NCBI GenBank assembly: GCA_001972305.1
Contig: BDDD01005119.1
Span: forward strand, 22,848-86,847
DNA: 64,000 nucleotides
Source: Cephalotus follicularis
Taxonomy: Eukaryota; Streptophyta; Magnoliopsida; Oxalidales; Cephalotaceae
Direction of reading: 5' to 3'
A model generated the notes under the pieces. That model was given only the letters and a program-made list of their open reading frames with translations. It searched no databases and was not told the DNA's origin. The position numbers and the translations under genes are program-made. Positions 54,935-64,000 of this stretch are shown here, in pieces. The first letter of the stretch is position 1. Each line of letters begins with the position of its first letter.

Positions 54935-55383
54935 GGGAACATCTATTAGATTCACACGAGCTGTGTGAATTTCTTCATCTTTAAACATCTTGTAAATGGT
55001 ATTTTGATTAAAGTGATATATGAAGTAAATGTTTTGTCAAAGCATATTTAATAATTTGTAATCCTCGTAATTTTGTACAACTAATTTAAAGTGTTTCCTT
55101 TATAGCATTATTAATGTCTCTTTTTATGAATTTATGTACACTAATGATTTCAGCTCGTGACTCGACTTCGTAAAGACTCGTTTGTGTTTGTTATTAAGTT
55201 TAATGAATAAACACAGACATGATTTTAAGCCTTGCTTGCTTATCGAGTCGAGCTTGAACAAAGATGAGCTTGACTCGTTAAGTTTTGTGAGCATTTCGTT
55301 GACTTAATTATATGTTTGCTGAGAACTTGTTTATCGGTCGATTAATGTCTTGTTAAGAGTCGATATATATGTGTGTCTATATA

Positions 55384-55622
55384 TAGGAGTGGTAATTCGT
55401 GTCAACGAGTTGTGTCTTTATCGTGTTTGGGTCGAATTCGAGTCGGGTTCTGTCGTATTTAGTGAGTCGAAGTCGGGTTGATCCGAATATGACTCGAATT
55501 CAAATTAAGTTATACAAGTTAATACTAATATAATTGGACAAAATTTAGATTAAACTCATTTAATTTATTATCGTGTCGTGTTTGGGTTAGGTTCACGTGT
55601 CATGATCCACATTGCCACCCAT
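55384..55622. mobile_element. hAT-type MITE, about 240 bp
   Basis: The left end is TAGGAGTGGTAATTCGTGTC. The right end in reverse starts TATGGGTGGCAATGTGGATC. The termini are imperfect inverted repeats of the widespread plant hAT type. The interior has repeated GTCGGGTT/GTGTTTGGGT motifs and no ORF. Flanks are TA-rich on both sides, so an 8-bp target duplication cannot be placed. Confidence 0.6.
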
Positions 55623-56076
55623 ATATATATATAGGAATGAACTCGAGTTTGACTTGTTAACCATAACGTGATGAGCTTCAGTCGTTTTTTAGGTCTGATA
55701 AACTTATCGATTTGGACTCAATTAACAATTTTTTGAGCTCTTTAAAAAGCAATATGGTTACAGATTGAGAATAGCTGCATTGCATGTAGGGATCGTAAAA
55801 CGGGTATTTTTGCCCATTAGACCTGATGAACCAGCATATAAATGAATATGTTTGGGTCTTTTTAAAAAATGGATCAGGTCCTTTCACACTTGTTTACTTT
55901 TTTGTTGGGGATGAATAATTCGCTTTTTATGTTTTTTTTTCCTAAAAGTTTTCATTTTTTTACCATATCTATTTACTTTATAGATAATATATTTTATGAT
56001 TATAAGTATTGTTGTTACGAGGGAGATACTTTAGCAATAGTGGATTTATGTGACTTGAAAGAGAGAAAAAAGGAGG
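55623..56076. other. Intergenic between MITE and Tat derivative
   Basis: AT-rich with no supported gene. It includes more decayed hAT-like sequence near 55640-55745. Confidence 0.4.
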
Positions 56077-56398
56077 TGACCGTAGAAGTCTCAATGAGTA
56101 TTCTCTGATGCCTAAGCCAATTTTCGTAATGTAACAGCTCTAAGAGCGAATAAGAGAGATAGATTTTCATACCTAAGATTCTTCCCTATTTATAGAGTTA
56201 CGTAGTAGAGTTTTAGGGCCATTCGGCTTGTACAGTCATACTGGGATTCGAAAATTAGAGCCCCAGAAGGATTCATTAATTTTATCATTACGAGGTTTAT
56301 AATTTGGTGATATTAAGATAACTATCACTTCGACGATTAGCTCACGAACTTGATGCCACGTGGCATGATCTTAATAAAATGCCGAATTTCATGCATCA
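56077..56398 (-). repeat. 3' LTR of the Tat derivative (left)
   Basis: It ends TTTCATGCATCA at 56398, followed by TAATGCCTCCCACTTCTTTGGG, a minus-strand polypurine tract. Minus-strand TATA (CTATAAATAG) near 56189. The left edge at 56077 is a guess. Confidence 0.5.
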
Positions 56399-56604
56399 TA
56401 ATGCCTCCCACTTCTTTGGGCTGTGAAGAGCTTTCGAAAAGTCCAAGGAAGTAAATATCGGTCATTTGCCTTGTCGACAATGGCTGTTTGAGGAACTTTC
56501 ATTATAATATGGTATTTTAGTGTAGAATCTGGTCGAATGGACCTCAAAAACAGACTCAGGTCATTGAAATTAGACTGGAGTGAAATTTTGGCAAAATTGC
56601 TGAC

Positions 56605-57705
56605 GTGGCATCTGGGAGCTCGCTAAAGCTAGCAAGTTCTCAGTTAGGTTAGCCTGTAGCTCACCCGGTGGGCTCTCATGGGCCCATGGGAGCTCGCTAA
56701 TGCTAGCGAGCTCCCAGCTCAGGTGAGTTCCCATCGACCTGTGGGAGCTTGTAGCTCACCTGGTGGGCTCCCGTGGGCCTATGGGAGCTTGCTAAAGCTA
56801 GTGAGGTTGGACCTGTGGGAGCTCATAGCTCACATGGTGGGCTTTCGTGGGCCTGTTAGAGCTTTACCTGTGGGAGCTCGTAGCTCACCTACTATTAGAG
56901 TTGCAAGTAGGCCGGTTCGAACCATGAAACCGGCCCGAACCGGCCTGTGTGGTCCTTGAACCGGCCCGGACCGTGTGCCACGTGGCAGACCCGTGCTTAA
57001 ACTGGCCCTTGAGAGCGGTCCGGGCCGGTTGAGAGTGTTCAGAACCGTTGAACCGGACCGAACCGGACCGTGAACCGAAGATAGACGTCAACGCCTATGG
57101 TACACGTTAAGGACAAAGACCGCCACGCACAAAAGGATTCTCAAATTGAAATGGACGTTAACGCACAAAGAAAATGAAGTCAACTCAAATGACATTAGCG
57201 TCAACGTCATACATACGCGTCAACGTGAATAAAGCAAAAATCGAACATAAGTTTATGATGTCAACACAAAGAACCAAAGGTGTCAACGCATAAGGAGATA
57301 GACGTCAACGCCTATCATACACGTCAACGCCAATATGAACTGAACCGGCCCGGACTGGCCCGGACCGGCCCACCTCGCTTACAGTTAAGGTTCACGGGCC
57401 GGTTCGGTTTTCACTTTTTAGCTCCATGAACCGGACCGGCCCGGACCGTGAGAAAAGCAGGCCGGTTCACAAACCGAACCGCCTTTCGCCGGTCCCGAAC
57501 GGTCCAGGCCGCGGTTCAGCCCGTCCCGGACCACTTGCAACTCTACCTACTGGGCTCTCATGGGCTTGTTAGAGCTCGCTAAAGCTAGTGAGGTCCCATA
57601 TCAGGTGAGTTCGTAGCTCACCTGGTGGGCTCCTGGGGGCTTGTGAGAGCTTGCTACCGCTAGTGAGCTCCCAACTCAAGTGAGCTTGTAGCTCTCCTAA
57701 TGGGC
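56605..57705. repeat. Tandem array 1 (about 95-bp units), split by a MITE
   Basis: Diverged units contain GTGGGAGCTCGTAGCTCACC, TGGTGGGCTCCCGTGGGCC and GCTCGCTAAAGCTAGTGAG. The array covers 56605-56895 and resumes at 57546-57705. GCTAGC and GAGCTC palindromes recur through it. Confidence 0.8.
56896..57545. mobile_element. hAT-like MITE, 650 bp, GC-rich, inside tandem array 1
   Basis: Perfect 13-bp terminal inverted repeats TAGAGTTGCAAGT. Flanks are CCTACTAT and CCTACTGG (6 of 8 identical), matching an 8-bp hAT duplication with decay. The interior is dominated by CCGGCCCGGACCGG-like sequence and by GACGTCAACGCCTAT motifs (57084, 57301). No ORF. Confidence 0.75.
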
Positions 57706-57734
57706 TGTCTGGCTTAGTGAATTTGATTAGGCTT

Positions 57735-58150
57735 TAAGGATTTCATGGCCTGTGAAACAACGGGAGTACCGCACGTGAAATGATCTATCTCCTGAAGATT
57801 TTGTAGGCTTTTGGAGATGTCATGCCTTGTAGGAAGGTGAAGACCTTGCCTGTAAAGGTTTAGGGACTTTCGAAGGCTTTGTTGGCCTTCGAAGGTTTAT
57901 TGCCTTGTAGGGAAGGGATAACCTTACCTGTAAGGACTTGTGTTTCGAAGGCTTCGCAGGCTTTCAGAGATTTAACACCTTGTAGGATGGTGAGGACCTT
58001 GCCCAGGGTTTAAGATGCCTTGTGAGACAAAGTGAGAACTTTGTTCGTAAGGGCTTGACTTTTGAAGACTTCGTAAATCTTCAGAAATGTAATGCTTTGT
58101 TCGAAGGTGGGAACCTTGCCAGTAAGGCTTTGTCTTCCGAAGAAGTTGCA
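57735..58150. repeat. Tandem array 2 (about 70-75-bp units, five or more)
   Basis: Units are anchored by variants of CCTTGTAGGAAGGTGAGGACC near 57826, 57902, 57970, 58018 and 58092. Alternating CTTTCGAAGGCTTTG-type stretches recur between them. Unrelated to array 1. Confidence 0.75.
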
Positions 58151-58614
58151 GATGACTTCATTTCATAGCAATGAAAGACTTTAAGGTTTGATTCTAGCCA
58201 TGATACTTAGACCAATAATGATGGTGTTGCTCTCCGAGCCTTAGATTTATCGACGGGCTCTTGTTCAACCGACTTTATGTTTAGCAATTTTGTGCAATTG
58301 TTTTGACTATGTGTTTGGTTTCACTTTGCAAGGTATCTGTCAATGGAATTTGGTGGTTTTCAAAACCAATTTGCAGTAGCATATAGACAATATAAAAAGA
58401 TAGAAACTTATTTTCTATTGAAAATAAGTAGGATAAACATGGACGAATCATTAGCAAAAGAGATCCTAATGATCTCGCATCACTGAATGAGATCCTAATG
58501 ATCTCGCATCACTAAATGAGATCCTAAAGATCATGCAAACCACTGATGTTAGCCAATTAAATCGATGTGGAGACTCTCGTTGAGCTTAGGCTTTAGTGTT
58601 GTTAAGTAACACTG
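58151..58614 (-). other. Spacer between tandem array 2 and protease
   Basis: No ORF. The phrase GAGATCCTAATGATCTCGCA repeats three times at about 58470-58540 as a short tandem (period about 33 bp). Confidence 0.5.
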
Positions 58615-60471
58615 TCAAGCCATTTTCTGATCTCCTTTAACTTCTCCAACTCCAAAACTTGTTAGGATTTTCATCTTCAGGTGAGGGGTTGATACTATGG
58701 CCCCCAGAGCATTGAGGCTTGGTCGATGATCATGTTTTAAGTGAAAGGAAACTTTACAACCAGGAACTTGACCAATTACTGTAGATTGTTGAGGGACAGT
58801 TCCTATTGTAATTGGTAATTCAATAAATCTTTCCACTTGTATAGGCTCTCCCGAGAATCCATAAAGTGCGGAGTCTACGAGTTTGAGCCTCTCCCTACCT
58901 AGTTTTATCTTTTCAAATACTTCATTGTACATTATGTCAGCTAAGCTTCCATTATCAATGAGAACTCTCTTTACTTTAAAATTTGTCACAACAAGGGTGA
59001 CAACCAGTGCATCGTCATTGGGGGTTTGGATGACATCATAATCGTCATCCGAATAGGAGATTACTAGTTATGTCTTTGCTTTTTTGCTGGAGGTGAAAGA
59101 AGCTGCTACTTGTTAAGCGTAGGACTTTCTAGATGACGAAGTTAATTATGTCCCCAGTGGCAAATCCTCCAAATGTGGTGTGTATAACACTCGCGATATG
59201 TTGTTGATGGGTATCAGTCCCAGTGCTCGAAGAGCGATGAGAGTTGCTATTATTCTGCTTTGGCTTGCCATTGACATAGGCCTTCAAATGGCGGGGTTAG
59301 ATCAGGGCCTCGATCTCGTCCTTACGGGAATGGCAATCCTCGATGTCGTGGTCGTTACCTCTGTGGAATCGGCAATACTGGAATCCGCTGGACCTGAGTT
59401 GCTGTGGCCACCGAATGTAGTCCTTATCCCTAATCTCAATTAGTATGTCTCTTCTCTTCATGGTGAGAAAAGTGTAATTCCCAAAACCTCTAACTAGGCT
59501 CATATCCTTTTGGTCATGAGTATCGCAAAGATACTTGAACACATCACCTCTCTTCATTGGCTCTTCCCTCACCTTCCTTTTGTTTTTGTTATTGTTTGTA
59601 TCCTTCGCACTGACATGGCCTTTTCAGCGTTGATATACTTATTTGCTCGAGTCATAATTCGACTGAGGTATGGGGCGGACGCTTGGGTAATGAGAAGATA
59701 GCTTCTAGACTTGATTTCGTTGATCATAGCAGTAAGGGCTACGGAAGGGTCTAAGGCTTGTCCTTCGAGGGCTTCGTTGTCGAAGCGCTTTATGTAATCC
59801 CGAAGGGATTCATCATTCTTCTGGTGTACGACCATCAGTGAAGCGGACGTCTTCTCATGGCATCGCATGCTAACGAAATGGTTAACAAACATGCTTCCAA
59901 GCTTGCTGAATGAAGAAATAAATCATGGAGTAAGTTTGGAGTACCAAACTTGTGCAGCCCTCTTCAGAGTGGCGGGAAACGCTCTGCACATTATGTCATC
60001 CAGAAACTTTTGTAACAACATCATAGACTTGAAGGTTTCTACATGATTGACCCAATCAGAGGTACCGTCATGTTGCTTGTTGTCTGGAAGTTTGAAATTC
60101 TTTGGTAGGGGTGTATCGAGAACCTCCTTAGTGAAGGGTGGTTCCAATTCAAGTTGGTACTCGTCTTTTTTATTCCTAACTAATCCATCAATTCTCTTGG
60201 TTATCTGGTCTAGTTGATTGTGAAGTCCAACATCCATTGACCCACGAACTCTAGGTCGATTACTATGTCTCGCTTCAGAAGGATTAGAGACAAAGTTGGA
60301 TTGATCGTCACGATTTTCGAGATCTAGATCTTCATGGGTGGGATGCTTCATCCTTTCGGGGTTGCACCGTTGGTCCCATCCAGGCAATGAGGGTTGCGAT
60401 TTGTGCTTTCAGGTTGTTGATGTCTGCCACAGTCGTAGCAACCTCATGAGCAAGTTAGGGTTGGACCTCAA
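58615..60471 (-). pseudogene. Tat-derivative gag and protease
   Basis: From 60471 leftward: a gag N-terminal region (VATTVADINNLKAQIATLIAW, about 60460-60398), the gag core (PKNFKLPDNKQHDGTSDWVNH...CRAFPATLKRAAQVWY), a stop near 59923, further core (FVNHFVS...DESLRDYIKRFDNEAL), a stop at 59569, then a knuckle-like CRFHRGNDHDIEDC (about 59350-59390). A stop-ridden stretch precedes protease (VLIDNGSLADIMYNEVFEKI), where the catalytic DSG reads DNG. The protease frame ends at 58615. No RT is present. Confidence 0.8.
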
Positions 60472-62044
60472 TGTAGCGCCCCCGACCCGAGTCAACTTTA
60501 AGCTCAAAGCGAACTCCGAAGATCGGTGCGTTACGTGGGGTGAAACCTTAATCATCAAATCGTTTAATCATATAACGATCCATTTCATATCATAAAATCT
60601 TGGCTTAGATTTAAAACCTAACATTATTACTCAATAACTTCACATGATCACATATGCTTACATCTTTGAAACACCAATTTCAAAATGTCATATTCTCATT
60701 ATCATGTTTACATTTGTACATCACTAATCATGTAACCTTACACAGCAGAAAAACGTAATCTTATCACCTCATAAAATAATCATATACTCGTCTTTTTCCA
60801 TTAACTTCTCATACTCTCGAATATGTTCAATAACCTTTGATATCATCATCTTACATAAAAACATCATAACCTATAACATTCGATTCTATACGTTCACATC
60901 TATACATCGTCTATCGTAAAACATTACACAGCGGGAAATATTAACACATGACATTAAAACATAGCTGCATAGCATATCATACTTTCATTCCTTACTCTTC
61001 TTTCGCGAACTTCCACTAAAGCTCGCAACTTTACGTTCAACGTTTCCTGGAAGATTTATTTGAAAACAAAACATTGAAATGAGTGAGCTTTTAAGAACCC
61101 AGTAAGAAGCATAGTCATAAAACGTTATCGAAATCCATTGTTTTCGATAATTTATATCAAAACATTTCAACATCATACTTTTCAAAATATCTTTGGAAAT
61201 CATTTTCTAGTTTTATAAAACCGGAATATTTCTAAAATCATACATTTTCTGGTATATATAACCAGCATACTTGAAAACAATTAAAAACGTTTTCCATTCA
61301 AAATTTCTTTTGGCTTGTATCACAGCCACACTTGAAAACATCGATAAAATCATTTTCTTCACATTTAGAAAGAAAACATCTTTAAAACACTTTTTCTGTT
61401 CATATATCATGAAATAGAACATTTTATAAAATTTGGTAGTCGTGAACCTTTGTGAACCCTTTTTACATTGCTTCACCGGGGCATTGTGCACTCCCCGATT
61501 ACTTTCATTACATCACATGCATGCCCGTGAGCACGCTCAGCTCTATATTAATCATTGAGCATCTCGCTCCATTTTCCCATGGAAGATCGCAATCCGAGGG
61601 CGGTTCATTTATTAATCTTTTACTAGATTAATCCTCACTGAATCGCAATCCAGTAGTTGTTCATATAAATTCATTTCGTAAAACATTTCATAAAACATTT
61701 CTTATACTTTGAGTGACCAGCTTAAAGCATTCATAAAACATTTCTCTTCATAAAACATTTCTCTTCATTTGAGTAGTTAACTCAAATGCATTCATAAAAT
61801 CATTTCATAAAATCTTTCTTAGTACCTTGAGTGATCAGCCCAAAGCATTCATAAAATATCATCATAAAACTTTTCCAAAACTGGTTTCTTTTGTAAAAAC
61901 ATTCATTTCACGATCATAAAACATTTCTCATCACTTTGAGTAATTAATTTAAAAACCTTTAGAAAACTGTTTTGCACAACTTTTCTAAAATAAATATTTC
62001 GTATAGAAAAAGTCATTTTCATAGAAAACTTAAAACATAGAAGT
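60472..62044 (+). repeat. Probable inserted gypsy LTR, right end lost
   Basis: It starts TGTAGCGCCCCCGACCCGAG exactly where gag coding stops, the usual look of Tekay-like LTR starts. The sequence to about 62044 is AT-rich. An imperfect array of TTCATAAAACATTTCT and GAGTGATCAGC motifs spans 61660-61930. No matching ...TACA end was found, so extent and orientation are uncertain. Confidence 0.4.
61660..61930. repeat. Imperfect short tandem array (TTCATAAAACATTTC units)
   Basis: About eight copies of CATAAAACATTTCT-like sequence alternate with TTGAGTGATCAGCTYAAAGC-like sequence. Confidence 0.7.
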
Positions 62045-62290
62045 TAAAGTAGACATCTCAATGAATCTACAGAGATAAATTTTCATATCGGAGGTTCTCC
62101 CCTATTTATTGGGTTACGTAGTAGAGTTTTAAGGTCCTTCGGCTTGTATAGTCATACTGGAATTCGAAAGTTAAAGCCCTAAAATGATTCATTAATATTA
62201 TCATTATCAGGTTTGTAATATGATGATATGAAGATAACTATCACTCTGACGATTAGCTCACGAACTTGATACCGCGTGACATGATCTTAA
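62045..62290 (-). repeat. 5' LTR remnant of the Tat derivative (right)
   Basis: About 230 bp homologous to 56077-56370, including GGGTTACGTAGTAGAGTTTT and GACGATTAGCTCACGAACTT. It is truncated at the right, before the ATGCATCA end. Confidence 0.55.
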
Positions 62291-62901
62291 TAATCGGTCA
62301 TCAAGTATAATCATTTTAATTTTTTTTTCCATTTTAATGGATTATCGATTTACCTCATATAATAAATGGGTTGGGTATTAGTTTATAATAATAATCTGTT
62401 ACCTGATAGACTCCAACTCAAACCTATATTCGTTACTCGTTTTGACTTTCTTCGTTGTACGACATTGAGAAGAGAAGAATTTGGTGGAAGATAATCACGC
62501 TATTAATTAGTAAAACGATAGATATCTAGGTGGATAGCTACTATCAATTGATTTTTTTCAGTTCTTTCTCAATTAAAAAAAAATATTCCTTTCCTTTCTA
62601 TATAAGAAGTAGTGGTGATTAAATTTGCTATATCCACGTGAGTATGTGAAGAATTTAATTCATGGTGGGGTTAAGACTTTGAATTGAGGTTTTATTGGGA
62701 AAATGGCATAAAATAATAACAAGATTTTATGGTACCCAGCCAACCCAGATCCTATCCCTAACATATTGAGGTTGCATACAGTGGTTCGGTGTAGTTTTTT
62801 TCAACAAGAAAACTATTATGTCAATTACGTACTAGTTCTCGAAGGATAAACTTTTTATTTTAATAGATGGCTTACACAATTAAAATATTTTGTATTATTA
62901 G
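62291..62901. other. Intergenic, nothing recognised
   Basis: AT-rich. No ORF, repeat end or RNA gene seen. Confidence 0.45.
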
Positions 62902-64000
62902 TGTTGATACAGAAATCCTTCTCTCAACAGTATCCTACGTGGAGGACTTTGATTTGTTAAGAGAAACGCTTGTAACTGATGCCTTTCAGGAAGAAACGGA
63001 TCTAGGATACCTGCACAAGTAGCAACAATGGTGAAGGCCCAGGAGGTTGTTCTCCCGGGGACACTCCGACGCTCAAGTTAGTCAAGTGCAGATGGAATAT
63101 TATCTCTCTTGAATATAAAAAATTGCTGACCTTTGTTCAGTGTGTTGAACTTGTATTTATAGTGGATTTTTGAGCGTGTGAATCGGAGTAGATGGCTGTC
63201 CCCTAAGGAAATTCCGAGGATCTCGGGATTTCCCTTATCTCCACCTGAATTATCTCTTCTTTCCTTTATCTCCTCCTTGATTATCTCCTCTTTCCTTTTG
63301 TGGTAGTTGATTAGGATTCTATCTCCTTGTATGGATAGGTATGGATCCCGTGAAATCTGGTGAAGCTAATCCCCTTATCCTGTCTTCCATATCTGTTGAT
63401 AGTTATCCTTATCTTCTATATTTAGAAGATAAGGTGTCCCTGGAATTTTGGCTAACTCCCTGTCCTCATTCCATAAATGAGAAGGAAACCTTCTGTCCGA
63501 GGAGAGGAGCCGCTGTGAGGCCAATGAGATAGTCGGCCCCTGACCCCGTAGTCTTCTCGGCCTATGGATCTTTATTTAAATTGGAGGGCCTTTGGTTCTT
63601 TGTCTGAGGAAAGAGATCTTGGAAGTGGAACCATTGGGCGTGTCCTCGGCACTTATGCCGAGGAGTGGTCCTCCTTGAGCTATTTCTTTCTTGACTCCCC
63701 CTACTACCAGTTCACTGATTATGGAGTCACTTGTAATAGATCGCTTGTTATGTGGCCGAGGGTATCCTCGGCTGGGTTGCTCCAAATAGTGTCCTCGGAC
63801 CCGAATCCGAGGAGGTTGATTGTTGCACTGGAATCACTGGGTGTGTCCTCGGCACTTGTGCCGAGGAAGAAACCTCCCTTTACCACTGTTATGTTGGCGT
63901 ACGTGCTTCCTCTGCCTTTAATTCATCAATCCTTGTCACTTGAACACTTGTCCGTGTTTGCATAAGGACACGTGTCGCATCAGATTTAACTTGATTTTTT
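62902..64000 (-). repeat. LTR of the Tat copy 1 family, reaching the window edge
   Basis: It starts TGTTGATACAGAAATCC (the reverse of the copy 1 LTR end) and runs to AACTTGATTTTTT at 64000, which should be about 9 bp short of the LTR edge. Minus-strand TATA at 63154-63161. Two perfect-stem hairpins at 63644-63663 and 63847-63866. It is either a solo LTR or the 3' LTR of an element lying to the right. Confidence 0.85.

Larger units (their letters stand above)
53138..55383. other. 3' flank of the NYN gene and intergenic sequence
   Basis: The first few hundred bases probably include the 3' UTR; no single convincing poly(A) site stands out. Small ORFs here (for example 54066-54287) have no recognisable motifs. 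It contains microsatellites at 54361-54382 and 54914-54934. Degraded hAT-like sequence with GACTCGTT/AACGAGTC motifs lies at about 55150-55350. Confidence 0.45.
56077..62290 (-). mobile_element. Non-autonomous Tat derivative with gag and protease only, minus strand
   Basis: The flanking LTR-like sequences (56077-56398 and about 62045-62290) are homologous over about 230 bp, at roughly 85% identity by eye. Between them on the minus strand are gag and protease (60471-58615), then two tandem arrays where RT, RNase H and integrase would be. An LTR of another family has entered gag at 60472, removing the primer site region. The layout resembles terminal-repeat elements with only gag, described in plants. 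Outer edges are approximate and no target duplication was found. Confidence 0.55.

Noticed and set aside
56605-58150. Centromeric satellite
   Set aside because: Only a few diverged units, bounded by Tat LTR and protease; better explained as the element's own 3' repeats.

Overview
This window is plant nuclear DNA, probably from a eudicot. About three quarters of it is transposable elements, nested or in tandem, and only two stretches look like ordinary host genes. The plant origin is shown by Tat-lineage Ty3/gypsy elements with a second RNase H, a Sirevirus, Tork-like and Angela-like Ty1/copia elements, CACTA and hAT elements, and initiator-tRNA-Met primer sites. I cannot name the species.

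Layout. 1-270 is the 5' end of a minus-strand gene for a short membrane protein that runs off the left edge. 1583-11906 is a complete, young Tat element on the plus strand (946-bp LTRs, target duplication GTTCT). Its gag-pol is broken in three places, and an antisense ORF lies near its 3' LTR. 14084-19373 is a complete but decayed copia element on the minus strand (duplication TGTAG). 21659-27762 is the wreck of a Sirevirus on the minus strand. It has a palindrome-rich LTR, repeated polypurine tracts and a gag remnant, and its interior is replaced by a 3.2-kb solo LTR (23252-26490). 30289-42244 is a second, older complete Tat element on the minus strand (1041-bp LTRs, duplication GTACA). It carries the full-length, intron-containing version of the antisense gene. 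42637-44568 is an internally deleted hAT transposase remnant. 45862-49492 is the 3' part of an Angela-like copia with a 1.8-kb LTR. It abuts the gag end of another copia on the minus strand (to 51389), which is itself split by a 495-bp CACTA element.

51902-53137 is the one complete host gene. It encodes a 411-residue NYN-domain putative nuclease with an inserted C2H2 zinc finger and probably an organelle transit peptide. To its right, 56077-62290 is a Tat derivative keeping only gag and protease. Two tandem-repeat arrays sit where pol should be, one split by a 650-bp hAT-like MITE. The window ends in an LTR of the first Tat family (62902 to beyond 64000).

The most interesting system is the antisense gene shared by the two complete Tat elements. 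It is transcribed towards pol from inside the 3' end of the element. A TATA box lies about 216 bp upstream of the ATG in both copies, with E2F-like TTTCCCGC motifs further up. In the older copy it resolves into three exons whose predicted splices keep frame. In the younger copy the middle is deleted but the frame stays open. Extra antisense ORFs in Tat elements have been reported before; the promoter and splice structure are what I would follow up here.

All homology calls come from reading motifs by eye. No database search, gene predictor or alignment was run, so LTR divergences and repeat edges are approximate.
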